From Sycobia sp. Sy_11 (Eukaryota > Arthropoda > Insecta > Hymenoptera > Epichrysomallidae), in contig JACCIC010000121.1 of the NCBI GenBank assembly GCA_018907035.1, positions 431,001 to 495,000 of the forward strand: a stretch of DNA of 64,000 nucleotides, written 5' to 3'. The notes beneath the pieces are model-generated. The model was not told the DNA's origin. It was given only the letters and a program-made list of their open reading frames with translations, and ran no database searches. This document shows, one piece after another, positions 35,422 through 45,740 of the stretch; position 1 is the first letter of the stretch; the number at the start of each line of letters is the position of its first letter. The translations under genes and the position numbers were made by a program.

Positions 35422-35760
35422 TTATTCCTCCACACTCATTCCTTTTCTGAGTTCAAGGAATTTGACAGTTGGCAATGGCTTTGTTAGTACATTAGCAATC
35501 TGCTCCCCTGTGGAAATATGTTTTAATATTATTACATTTTTCTTTATTTGCTCTCTCGAGAAATGATATTTAATATCAATAGGTTTTGATCGCTTATGAT
35601 TACTTGGGTTATTTGTTATACTTCTACAACCGTTATTGTCTTCATAAATTACAAACGGTTTCATGATTTTCATTTCTATACTATTTATTAAAGACTTTAG
35701 CTATAATGCTTCTTTAACATCTTCGAATAAAGCCATATATTCTACTTGTGTTGAAGAAGC
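35422..35760 (-). pseudogene. Copia copy A RNase H end
   Basis: Minus frame reads VIYEDNNGCRSITNNPSNHK, then SKPIDIKYHFSREQI and LTKPLPTVKFLELR, the C-terminal Copia RNase H signature (DIKYHF...E...TKPL). It ends in SVEE. The upstream part is shifted in frame. Confidence 0.9.
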
Positions 35761-35899
35761 TGCTACATATGTTTGTCTTTTAGTATTCCAGCAAATCGTG
35801 CATTTTTCAAATAACTTTCAAATAACTTTCAAATAAGTAGCCTGTTGTACTTTTTCTATCAGTACTTTCATGAGCACCCTAATAAGATTTAAGATAACC

Positions 35900-36830
35900 G
35901 CTTAAAATATTTTCACTGTTGCCTTTTGTATAAGTTAATTTGAAATTCATCGAACCTTTCAAATATCTTAAAACTTAAAACTCTTTTTAGGCATTTCCAT
36001 AGTTCTATATTACTTTTATTTGAATCTCTTCTTAGAATATTTATTGCAGTACCCAAATCTGGACCCGTATCAATCATTACATATATTAAGCATTCAATAA
36101 GATTTTGCAAAGGGCGTCGTATTTGTTATCTGAATTTAAATCAATATAATTTATTTTACTTTGGAGTAGTGTACTTACAGCACTACAATCACTCATGTTA
36201 AATTTATTTAAAATCGTTTTGATATATGAACTCTGATCAAGAGTAATTACATCATTAATTCCTTCAATTTTTATTCCAAGAAATAGTTTAATTTCTTTTA
36301 AATCTGTCATTCTGAATTTATTCATTAAATAAGTTTTAAAATTATTCATTGTTTGAATATCGGCTGTAACAATTACTAAATCATCTACGTAGAGTACAAC
36401 ATATATATTCTTATATATTTTGCCTTTATTTAAAATATATATGTAACGATCAACTAATGAATTTTTAAAATCATTTTCTTCTAATGTTTTATCAAAAGTT
36501 TCAAACCAACATCTTGCTGTTTGTTTCAATTCATATATAGCTTTATTTAATTTACAAATTTGATATTTTTGTATTGATGGTTTTGTATTGAATTCCTTCG
36601 GAAATTTTCATGTAAATTTCTTCCTGCAATGAACCATTTAAAAATGCAGTTTTTACATCCATATGGTGAATAAGCAAATTATATTGATTTGCAAACGATA
36701 TAAATAATCTAAAACTTGTAATTCTTGCTGCGGGAGCAAAATTCTCAATATAAATAACAAGACGCGCTTGATATTTAGATGGATTTCCATATGCATCATT
36801 TTTAATAGCGAATACCCAATTGCAATCTAC
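35900..36830 (-). pseudogene. Copia copy A reverse transcriptase
   Basis: The minus strand reads KQTARCWFETFDKTLEENDF, the active site VVLYVDDLVIV (YVDD intact, about 36380-36400), and then TDLKEIKLFLGIKI. Frameshifts separate the N-terminal part (about 36540-36830) and the connection segment (about 35900-36110). The same blocks recur in copy B at about 51000-51800. Confidence 0.88.
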
Positions 36831-36837
36831 AATATTT

Positions 36838-37011
36838 TTAAGTTTTATTAAAACAATATGAATTTAAATCATCTTTAATTGCTTGTTGCCATTTTTCTTT
36901 ATGGATACTATGTTGAATATCATTGAAATTATTACGAATTTCACAATTTACTGATTGTGCACACAAAACGTAATTTATTTCGTCATAAAAAAATCTTAGT
37001 TTAATCGTAGT
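36838..37011 (-). pseudogene. Copia copy A integrase-RT linker, truncated
   Basis: Reads SIHKEKWQQAIKDDLNSY, the start of the Copia RT domain. Homology with copy B stops abruptly at about 37003. The gag, protease and integrase regions that copy B keeps are absent, and Helitron-like sequence begins within about 10 bp. Confidence 0.8.
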
Positions 37012-37928
37012 TTTTTTATTGAAAATCATTTAACATTCCTCAATAAATTAAGTTAATGGTTTTAACCATCAGTTTCACCAGCGACCACTATGTGACGTCT
37101 TGAATCACGAACATCAACTCAAAGTAGTCCGCTTAAAATATTAATACCAGGCCAGCTCAAAAGAATGTTCATATCCAACTTTGAGATTGGCATCCTAAAG
37201 AAGGCGTGACGTTCGTTGGTATTACCTTTAATCAGACACTACTCTCACACCTTATGAATATCATTTGATTTTTGTAAATTTTATTTTCTCTCACGAGGGA
37301 AAATCCGTCTCTCTCTGTCTGTCTTTCTTACTCCTTCTCTTATAATATGGTTCTGTATACCAAATTATACTGAATATAGTTTGTGATGACAAATTATATT
37401 TTTGTTTTTATACATTATATTAACTAGAGAATTGTGACAAGAAACTTTGTTTTTTTTAGTTCGAACAAAAGAAATGATGGCAAAATAGGGTTCTTTAACC
37501 AACAACCTCAAAACTATGTATATATAAAATATCGTTACTTCTGCATAAAAAGGCAATATCCATCGTCTGGTTAGAAAATATGCTATTCGCCATACCATTT
37601 TGCTTGAATTTCAGTTGGCATCACTACGAAAATATTCATAGTATTTAATTGAAAAAACCAGAATATACGAAATATGTAATATATATTGTATGTATATACA
37701 ATTTTTTACACAAAGTTTCTACTGACAAATATCGCATTGGCGTGTACGGGTGGTTGATACGTGTACGGCGTCCCGGGATAACTGAACCTTATATTCTACC
37801 TCCCCAACACAAAAATCTCTACAGCAGTCATCCCTAGACATGTCTTATAGTCTTGAGACACTTGTACATCTTTTTCTACTGCTCGAACTCGAAAGTACAA
37901 TTTTCTCCATCGAAGCCGTATTTAATAA

Positions 37929-37965
<37 letters not shown>

Positions 37966-38169
37966 ATAAAATGATCGGCAAAATATCAACTTTTTGAAGT
38001 GGACGCTACATTGAAGCAGCTTTTTATACAGAAGCGACGATAGGTTAATTACGATCAATTATTTATAGAAACATAGATTTTTATATATAGAACTTTTTAC
38101 TTAGATATTATTGAATTATTTATGAAATCGGTTAAATTATTATCTCGGACAAAGCCGAGACGGGGGATG

Positions 38170-38173
<4 letters not shown>
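37012..38173 (+). mobile_element. Helitron-like non-autonomous element, copy H1
   Basis: Shares long blocks with the reverse complement of 54660-55350 and with 43339-43690. Its right end has Helitron 3' features. A hairpin TCTCGG/CCGAGA (38143-38160) is followed by 9 bases and CTAA (38170-38173), then a T. Compared with copy H3 it lacks the first 130 bp but has about 450 bp more in the middle. No helicase or Rep domain is visible. Confidence 0.65.
37931..37962. repeat. (TA)n microsatellite
   Basis: About 32 bp, inside the Helitron-like copy; copy H3 has a shorter TA tract at the same place. Confidence 0.9.

Positions 38174-38238
<65 letters not shown>
38174..38238. repeat. (TA)n microsatellite
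   Basis: TA repeat of about 65 bp starting exactly at the Helitron-like 3' end. Confidence 0.95.
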
Positions 38239-38240
<2 letters not shown>

Positions 38241-39071
38241 CTGTAAAAGGGTTCGAAACTGCTCCTCAACATAACCGAACTGTACACATAATTATTGGTG
38301 AAAAATGAAACATTGAAAATTGATTCGTTTATTGAAGGGAAAAAATTTATTTCAGGATTCGTACATAAATTAAATATGGTGTCTCTACTTTCTTCTCTGT
38401 AAAAAATCATAATATTTTTGGTAGCGACTATCCGCTCTTTAATATCTTCTGCGTATAACGTTTTTATATTTCGTATTGATGTGTAATCTTCATTATACAT
38501 TATGAAATATTTTCTATTTTTCTCTTTATCGGTGAAAATAGACTCATTTAACATTGTTTTTTCTTTTAATATTTTTGGTGTCACTTGTTAAATATTTCCG
38601 AATTTTCTTTTGATTTAGACAAAAATTTTTCTTGAGTTCAGAATCCAGATAGAAGAGGACTTTTTGACTCTTTAGATTATTTTAACAATACTGTAAGATC
38701 GATGCAATTATTTGATAGCTTAGTTTACAATAGTCGACATAAGTGACGTTTTCATTTTTAATTCAATAATAGAGAAATTTTGAAAAGTGATAGGATTAAG
38801 AATTTTCTTAAACTGTGAGCCTGAGATCGATCTCGACTATTTCCTGTATTTCCAACTCAAGCCTATAATTAGTTCAATATCATCATTGCAGTACATAACA
38901 AATTTGTTACAAAAATAGCCCGAAGACTAACGAAAGAAAATATTATCTAATGTAGAACGCGTGCGAAAGAAATATATTTTACCTATAATTTCATAACCTG
39001 AGAAACGTGAAAAGGGAAAATTTTTGCTTTGTTAGGTTTCAAGTCTAACAATTCCTGCATAAGTGGGGTTC

Positions 39072-39072
<1 letters not shown>
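38239..39072. other. AT-rich non-coding stretch
   Basis: No supported feature. Confidence 0.55.

Positions 39073-39146
<74 letters not shown>
39073..39146. repeat. (TA)n microsatellite, longest in the window
   Basis: Perfect TA repeat of about 74 bp, 250-280 bp upstream of the candidate promoter. Confidence 0.95.
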
Positions 39147-39149
<3 letters not shown>

Positions 39150-39336
39150 ATGGACACCTCCGGGAAGGCGAAACAGTTTAGTTCCCATAAAGTACCACTT
39201 AATCTCGAATAGGATACAGAAAATCAGGCGCAAACACTCTCGAGCTTACGTGCACTTCCATTCTCCCTCGCTCGCCCGCTCTCTCGAAAAACACACCAAG
39301 GGTGCGGTGACAGCCCCCCTCTCACCCTCCTCGCAA

Positions 39337-39425
39337 CCAATAACAATGGCTCGCATAGGTCACGCGTACACACACACGTGCCTCAGCCGCATTATATAAA
39401 CATTGGTTAGACGCTCTAACCGCCA
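39337..39425 (+). promoter_or_regulatory. Core promoter: CCAAT, E-box, TATA, initiator
   Basis: CCAAT lies at 39337-39341, an E-box CACGTG at 39375-39380, and TATATAAA at 39393-39400. An initiator-like CCAGTG places the start site at A39425. The TATAAA hexamer begins 30 bp upstream of that base and CCAAT about 85 bp upstream, both textbook distances. The region is GC-rich compared with its surroundings. This is the most convincing host promoter in the window. Confidence 0.65.
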
Positions 39426-39521
39426 GTGCATCTTCGTCGTTGTCGTCCAGGATGCACTGCGCATATAGTATCTAGATACGCCCAGGGTCCGCGGCAATAT
39501 ATAGTGCACAGTGCAATCCCG

Positions 39522-39576
39522 ATGGCTTGCGGCGGGTTGCTCTTACTACTGCTGCCACTACTGCTCTTTTTCCCAC
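39522..39576 (+). CDS. Exon 1 of a secreted or membrane protein gene (signal peptide)
   Basis: ATG at 39522 lies 97 bp after the predicted start site. The encoded start MACGGLLLLLLPLLLFFP is a classic signal sequence with a pure Leu/Phe core. The frame meets a strong splice donor, CAC|GTAAGC, at 39577, leaving one base of a split codon. Past that donor the frame runs into a (CT)n tract and becomes low complexity, which supports splicing. A short upstream ORF starting at 39452 (MHCAYSI) is out of frame and could dampen translation. The mature product is unknown. A short secreted peptide or a receptor would both fit. Confidence 0.6.
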
Positions 39577-39819
39577 GTAAGCAGTCTCTGTCTCTCTTTC
39601 TCTCCCTCTCTCTTTATTTTTACATTTAGTTTCTCTACAATCAGCTACTAGAAGTATTAACTTTACTTTCACGGGCTGCTTTAGTCACCCATTGGTCGAA
39701 TTCTGCCTCATTAAGACCAAATTTTGGAAAGAATATGGTCGTAATTCTTGGACCTCGCGAGATTATAGCTGTAGTTGAAAAAGATATTAAACTTAGTATT
39801 GGACTTGTGAACAGAATTC

Positions 39820-40850
39820 TTTGGTCCCTTTTTTGGATACTATAGTAAATCTCGGCCTGATCTTAGATTTTATTCTACAATGAAGATCCCACGTAGATGA
39901 GGGAACAAAAAGTTGAAAAGAATTATTCATAGTTTATGCTTCTTTAGCAAATATCCACCGAGATTTTACGAAAAAGGCTTGGAGAAACATTGCTGTTTCC
40001 ATATTTAGAATACTGCTGCGTAATTATACTTGAGGCCTCTCTTAAGATTAAAAACAAACTTCTAGTGCTGCAAAATTCCTGTGTGCGGTACAAAAAAGGT
40101 TTTAGGCGTGTTAAGCATGTCACCCCCTCCAGGATGTCTCTGAGTTGAATACAGAAACAAGTCAAGGAGACACTATTTCATGGCTAGAATTCTCTACAAA
40201 GTTAAACATATATATTTATCTAAATATTTAGCATGTCTCTTTACTAAAATTATGTGCAGGAAATTTTCTAGGTGGTCGATAAAAGAACTCAACCTCGACT
40301 CACGTCTCCCTATAGGAATACTAAAATTAGAAGATGATCTTTCCAAAAATAATCTTTCGTAATCTGCATTCTCTTAACATATTTAAGACAGCAATGAGAA
40401 GACACCTTCTTGAATGATGATTTATTATGTTTCGTCTCATGTACACCTAACTCTAAGTTTCATATATGAATGTATTTAATGACATGAATGACTCGAGTAC
40501 TTGAATGTTAGGAGTGAGAGTCTATTTAGTTATTTACTGATTTTATCTCATTGACTGATGGAAATGCAAATGTGCTCTATTATATTTGTATGTTGTCGAT
40601 TTTATGTATAATTTATTGTAACTTATTTATACCACTAGTTTAAGCTTTGCCACATGATAACTATTTTTAATATTGATAAAAGTTACTTACTGCATTATTA
40701 TATACCATTTATATTTTATATTATTTTAATATTTAATGAACTTTTGTATATTATTTTTAAAGCGAAATATCTTGTGCAGCAATTTATTGTTTCTAAAATA
40801 CAATTTAGTATGCTGTTTTGTACTTAAGGTACAAATAAATACCTTGATAA
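39820..40850 (+). mobile_element. CR1-like LINE fragment, 3' end
   Basis: Frames from about 39900 to 40430 read KRLGETLLFPYLEYC, then LQNSCVRYKKGFRRVKHVTP and LACLFTKI. These match the stretch after the RT active site in CR1/jockey-group LINEs (PYLxYC ... LQNxCVR ... HVTP). It is heavily frameshifted. About 400 bp of AT-rich 3' tail follow, to GGTACAAATAAATACCTTG near 40848. It lies on the sense strand inside the presumed first intron of the candidate gene. Confidence 0.65.
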
Positions 40851-40942
40851 ATACACATATCTCTTTCTCTCTCTCTCTCTCTCCCTCCCTTTTGTCTTGA
40901 TTACTTCGTACATACTGTTCACGCTGCCACCGCTGCGAACAG

Positions 40943-41020
40943 AGATCAAAAGGAGAGGAAGGTTGTCCGATGGATGGACGAAAACGAATTTTCCAAAACG
41001 ACCTCGTTTTCCTCCGGCAG
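40943..41020 (+). CDS. Candidate exon 2 of the secreted-protein gene
   Basis: A long pyrimidine tract (CT repeat 40861-40890) precedes CGAACAG (40936-40942). The following 78 bp are GC-richer and end at CGGCAG|GTGACA, a good donor, at 41020/41021. With the acceptor at 40942 the frame joined to exon 1 reads Q-IKRRGRLSDGWTKTN and stays open. With the alternative acceptor AG at 40943-40944 it reads H-QKERKVVRWMDENEFSK and is open too; this frame looks more protein-like. Both are consistent with exon 1 phase. I recognise no family. Further exons, if any, were not found. Confidence 0.4.
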
Positions 41021-41027
41021 GTGACAC

Positions 41028-41536
41028 TGTTATCTATATCTACTAAAGCAATTTTCGAAATGTATCGTACAAACGTTTCTTTTGAATTAAATATTATTCT
41101 GATGCGTTGGTAGAAATATCAATGTATATCGATATACACATATATATGATGATTAAATGTCGAAATTTGAGAGTGATGGTAACTAACAAATTTAAATCAT
41201 AATATACGTTGTTTTTATTGGTTTGTAATTTCAAGAAATTAAAAGATCAATACGTGATATTGTGAATAATAATACAAAAGATTTTTTCATATATTATGGA
41301 ATTCTAGTTAGTGAGTTCTAGTTATGGAGAATATGAGAGGAAGTGTGCGAGTTTGCGATTTTTTACGGAAACCACGTGTTTAAAATGAATTTATCAATTC
41401 GCCGAGAGAATAGCGATTGGGTTCTTTTTCTGATTTTATTTGAGTATAGGCACTGCTTTAATTATTCATACACCGCGTACATGGGCAAAACTGTAAGTTT
41501 TACGTTCCTAATACCATTACAAGTATTTCTGAATAA
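41028..41536. other. AT-rich stretch, possibly intronic
   Basis: No exon, element or RNA gene recognised. If the gene at 39.4 kb continues, this is part of its second intron. Confidence 0.5.
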
Positions 41537-41538
41537 TA

Positions 41539-42567
41539 CGAGGGTGGATTGATAAGTTTCCGGCTTGACCAAGAAAAATAATGTTTTTAAACTTTTTACT
41601 TTAACTTTTTTTTTATTTCTCAAGATAATCTCCTCCAAAGCTGATACATTTCTCATAACGGCGTTCTAGTCTAGTAATGCCATCACTATAGACTGATTCA
41701 TCAAGTTCCTCAAAATACCCATTTACAGCTTCGATTACTTCTTCATTGTCCACAAATCTCTTACCGCCAAGCCATTTTTCGAGGTTAGGAAACAGATAAT
41801 AGTCACTCAGGGCTAGGTCTGGAGAGTAGGGAGGGTGCGGCATCAATTCAAACATCAGATCGTTGGTTTTAGCCATCGCAACGATTGACGTGTGCGCTGG
41901 TGCGTTATCGTGATTAAACAAGATTTTTTTTCGATGCAAAAATTCGCTTGGATTATGCTTATGCAATACCAAATTGGCGGTAGAAATGTTCTTTCGAATC
42001 GATTTTTGGTCGACTGTTAGCAAACGCAGCACCCATCTTGCACAGAGCTTTTCCATATACAAATGTTGGTGCAAAATATTTTGTACACATTCATATGACA
42101 TCTTACAAGTCTCAGCAATCTCACGCACTTTTAATCTGCGGTCTTTCAACACTACTTGATGGATTTTTTCGATCATATCTAGAGTTGTGACTTCAATGGG
42201 GCGTCCTGAGCGAGGCTCATCAGAGTTGTTCACACGACCCTTTTTAAACTCGGAAACCCACTGCTTAACGGTTGAATATGATGGGAAGGATATCCTCAGT
42301 GTTGAGTCCATCTCTTCTTTAATTTCCTTCGGTCTTAACCCCTTCAAATAAAAGTATTTGATGACAGCACAATTTTCCAGCTTTTCCATTTTTATGAAAA
42401 ACACAGAGGCGTCTTGTCCAGCGTGCTGTCAAGCCTAAACTAACATGGCGATCGGACTGAAATTATAGCTACAAGCTATCTGAGGATTGTACTATAGAAC
42501 GCCACCGCAAGGTAGGCCTACTGGCGCCATCTCTTGGTCAGGCCGAAAACTTATCAATCCACCCTCA
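41539..42567 (-). mobile_element. Complete mariner transposon, internally deleted
   Basis: Terminal inverted repeats at 41539-41573 and 42533-42567 agree at 32 of 35 positions; the core is GAGGGTGGATTGATAAGTTT. Both ends abut a TA dinucleotide (41537-41538 and 42568-42569), the expected mariner target duplication. Total length is 1029 bp, against roughly 1.3 kb for a full element. The matched ends and long open frame make this the best-preserved DNA transposon here. Confidence 0.95.
41613..42389 (-). CDS. Mariner transposase with in-frame loss of first catalytic Asp region
   Basis: From ATG at 42389 the frame codes 258 residues, against about 345 in the family. The N-terminal half has both helix-turn-helix motifs: ENCAVIKYFYLKGLRPKEI, and a second one ending IHQVVLKDRRLKVREIA. 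SGRP lies between them. After HNPSEFLHR the frame jumps to KKILFNHDNAPAHTS, so the block with the first catalytic Asp (normally a T/V-x-D-E-x-W motif) is missing. The second (HDNAPAHTS) and third (PYSPDLALSDYYLFP, D34D spacing) acids remain. The deletion keeps the frame, and no stop or shift occurs elsewhere. The product could bind DNA but not cut it. Confidence 0.88.
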   Translation of the reverse strand: MEKLENCAVIKYFYLKGLRPKEIKEEMDSTLRISFPSYSTVKQWVSEFKKGRVNNSDEPRSGRPIEVTTLDMIEKIHQVVLKDRRLKVREIAETCKMSYECVQNILHQHLYMEKLCARWVLRLLTVDQKSIRKNISTANLVLHKHNPSEFLHRKKILFNHDNAPAHTSIVAMAKTNDLMFELMPHPPYSPDLALSDYYLFPNLEKWLGGKRFVDNEEVIEAVNGYFEELDESVYSDGITRLERRYEKCISFGGDYLEK

Positions 42568-42569
42568 TA

Positions 42570-43338
42570 TTTATACTGAATATATGCTTTAGAATAATGT
42601 GACTGCACGGACAAGGAAGCCTTACAATTGAAGTAATTTTAAGCTGATTAGTTATAATCAGAAAATTAAAATTTCATAGACACTTATGAGATTTTACAAA
42701 GTAATAGCTTATATCGATATATTTTCTAGACAATGAAGCCAAATTTCAAGACTTTATATTAAAAGAAATATGCATGTCGATGTAACCTGTTGTGATATAT
42801 AAATTTTGAATGAAAATTTCAATTTTCTTATTTAAACTTATTTTATTAAATGTTTGCATATTTTTTTCTTTTACTAAATAGGTATATTCGAAATTATTAA
42901 TTGATTACTGAACGTGAAATTATTACTAAAGAATGGCATTTACAGCAATATTGCAATATAGTTCATTCTTTGGGAACCATATAGGTATAAAAATAGTTAC
43001 ATTTACTCAAGAAATAGCTAAATAATGCTTGATTAATTCAGTAATATATAACGTTAGAGAAAACGACACGATAGCCCGCTTAATATGTATCAATGCTGAA
43101 AATATTGGAACAGTTTTTTGCCATATATTATTAAATAAATAAAAAAAGCACAAAACTAACTTATTTATATTTAAACGAATTTTAATTGAAATTGTATAGA
43201 AAATATCACTTCTAAAAAAAATTAATTATTTTATTTATTATTAAATTCTTGAGTTTAAAAAATATTTGAGAAAAATAGAAAAAGACTGAGAATCAGAAAT
43301 GTCTAAAGGAAGAATATTCATATGTTTGTATAAATAAA
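42570..43338. other. AT-rich non-coding stretch
   Basis: No supported feature. Confidence 0.6.
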
Positions 43339-43690
43339 TTAGCACCCCTCGTCTAGGCTTCGCCAGAGATAATAATTTAAACGATTTTTTAAACAGTTTA
43401 ATAATATCTAAGTAAAATGCATAAGTAAAAATCTATATTACTATACATAATTTACCGTAATTTACCTATCATCGCTTCCAAATTAAAAGCTGCTTCACAG
43501 CAACACCCGCTCCAAAAACGTGATCTTCCGCTGACCCTTTTATACTATATATACCCGTACTTTCGAGTTCGAGCGGTAGACAAAGATACCCAAGTGTCTC
43601 CAGAATACGGAGAGTATCATCTACGGACGACCGAATACGTCTTGGGACAACTGCTATAGATTCTTGTATTAGGGAGGTAGAATACGATGT
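43339..43690 (-). mobile_element. Helitron-like non-autonomous element, copy H2 (fragment)
   Basis: The minus strand ends CTAA at 43342-43339, preceded by a decayed version of the same hairpin and GAGGGGTG spacer seen in H1. Matching blocks continue to about 43690, including GTACTTTCGAGTTCGAGC and TTAGGGAGGTAGAATA-type strings shared with H1. The 5' part is missing or unalignable. Confidence 0.55.
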
Positions 43691-44370
43691 TCAAGTATCC
43701 ATATTCTACTGAGAGTTTGAGTGTTCTCATCATACCTGAACATCGTCTTCTATCGTCCAAAAACGCAACTCCCGTAGAAAATATCCCGAGGCATCTGGAC
43801 ATTGTTTCCTATCAACTAAACACGATACTTCCCGTTGAGGTCGTCCCCAGAATGCTAAATATTGTTTCCTACAGACTAAAGGCAATACAGAATTGGCGAT
43901 GTATTTCATATATATATTAAAAAATTTTGTTGTTTACGCAAGAGCAGCCCACTTATCGCTACCTGACTCAGTCGAGTAATTTCAACGGTTTTTGTTCTCA
44001 TTGCCGAAGTGAAATGGAGATGAAGGAAATGTTTTGCAAGCTGTATATAGTATGGAAGAAAGGAATACATCCTATGAATATACAAATTGTGCTTTCTGTT
44101 TATGCAGCGTTTTGAATCTCTTTTTCTTTTAAATATCTCTGACCTTATTTTTTTGTATTCTTTTGTCAAGTTGGTATTGATTTTAAAAATTTCTTTGTAC
44201 GTCAATACAATTTTTGTATAGGAGGATAAAATGTAATGAAAGAATAAAATAATAAAAGCATTCGAATTTTGGCTGTATTTTAAAAATATTAGAATGAGTA
44301 AATGTAAAATAAATTTCTATTATTAAATAATTAGTATATGTAGCTAAAATAAGAATTTACTTACACGAAT
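43691..44370. other. Unassigned stretch
   Basis: Frames of 60-100 codons are open on both strands at about 43690-44200. One plus-strand stretch (about 43930-44055) is Cys-containing, TQSSNFNGFCSHC, but lacks convincing splice sites or a family match. Confidence 0.4.
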
Positions 44371-44637
44371 TGTGGAATGGAATTGATTAGTGGATAAAAG
44401 AACACCAAACGTATATTCAGACACAACACAGACGGAGATATTTTATTTCACCAAGGACGTTCTACAAACGTTAACGCGGCGAGAGATATGTGTTACAGTT
44501 ATGCGTGCCGCACTGGCGCTACCCGAAATCGAACTGCCTCGCCGAGGTGCGCTTGCCCTCTTAATAACCTTGCAACTAACGGATGTTTCAGTAACCTCTT
44601 TGAACCTGTAAAATACTAGTTTTCGCGTGTCGCCACA
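44371..44637 (-). repeat. 3' LTR of the Gypsy element (267 bp)
   Basis: Starts TG and ends CA. On the minus strand it is preceded by the purine-rich tract GCGAGGGGTGA (about 44638-44648), the polypurine primer site. Confidence 0.92.
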
Positions 44638-44748
44638 TCACCCCTCGCCAGTGCTAACGAAATTTTTATACAAGATAATTAATAAATTTTTTTATACATT
44701 ACTCTTTATATCAGAATTTATAGGAATATAAATATCATTATTTTTATT

Positions 44749-44964
44749 TCAAATACCGGCTTGTAGGTGCTCGAGAAATCGCACTCGTCGTCCAGACTTC
44801 GTTGTAAACCGGGGTCCTTTGCAGTTCTCTGCGGAAGCTCGCTCCGAGTGATGTTCTATACCCGCGGGGTTGGTGCAGGTCTCGTTTTGGTTCTGTTGCG
44901 GCATATATGATTGCTCTTCAGTCAGTATATGCGCCGGCTTGAGGCGGTCTATACTGACGGTCAC
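44749..44964 (-). pseudogene. Gypsy pol C-terminal tail
   Basis: Reads MTVSIDRLKPAHI and ends TTKSGRRVRFLEHLQAGI, the post-integrase tail typical of insect Gypsy polyproteins (VSIDRLKPA ... TRSGRxVxFP). The region up to 45168 between this and the integrase is frameshifted and has gained a short TA tract at 45090-45107. Confidence 0.75.
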
Positions 44965-45167
44965 GTCTTTTTCTCCCTTTCGAATAACAAACGTTCTCTC
45001 ATACCTTCCAACAACTTTGTGCGGTCTTTCATATGGTTGTTGCAGAGAACCTCTTGGTGCATCAATGCGTAGGAAAATATTATATCCTTAATATATATAT
45101 ATATATAATAAATATTAAATCCTATACAAATCCTTGTATAGGAAGGTTTTTTGTTTTCCGTGCCTAT

Positions 45168-45740
45168 TTACCGGGCTTGGTTGTATTGCTTTGGACCGAG
45201 CTTTAATATCCTGTAATCGGAAGTAAAAAATTCTCCTGGGAGGCGTAAAGTTATCCCGTAAACCAACTCAGCACTTGTTAGTTGTAGATCCTCTTTGTAT
45301 GCAGTACGTATACCAAGGCGGATGATCGGTAGCATCGCCGTCCATGTTTCATTTTCATGGCATTTTAATGCGGCCATTAGCTGTCGGTGAAAACGTTCCA
45401 CCATCCCATTAGTCGCTGGATGGTATGCCGTCGTCCTGAGATGAGTCGTGCCTGTCAAGCGTGAAAGTTCTTTGAACAGGCTGCATTCAAATTGTCGTCC
45501 TTGATCGCTGGTTATCTTCAGCGGCGTTCCGAATCTCGAATTCCTTCCATTTAAGTGTCTACACAAGTGAGAATATAGCGATATTCTCGTGAAATCGGGA
45601 GTGGTCGAATCTTCCGACGGCTGCAAACGTACCTGTAGGAGCAGTTACGTGACGTGTTACTTTCGATCGCTGGCACGCTACGCACGTTCTTGCCCAGCTG
45701 GCGATATTTTTTCGCATCTTTGGCCATATGAAACATTCGG
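45168..45740 (-). pseudogene. Gypsy integrase, first catalytic acid lost
   Basis: [17 protein letters not shown] keeps the second catalytic Asp, and [16 protein letters not shown] the Glu. The segment that should carry the first Asp (HIDIVG in the family; kept as VDIVG in copy 2) is deleted: VGRFDHS is followed directly by [16 protein letters not shown] in another frame. A second deletion removes the next 25 or so residues before [11 protein letters not shown]. Confidence 0.88.

Noticed and set aside
41974..42159. Plus-strand open frame across the mariner
   Set aside because: Antisense shadow of the transposase.
43906..44205. 99-codon minus frame and overlapping Cys-containing plus frame
   Set aside because: Low-complexity Lys-rich N-terminus, no recognisable domain, no supporting signals.
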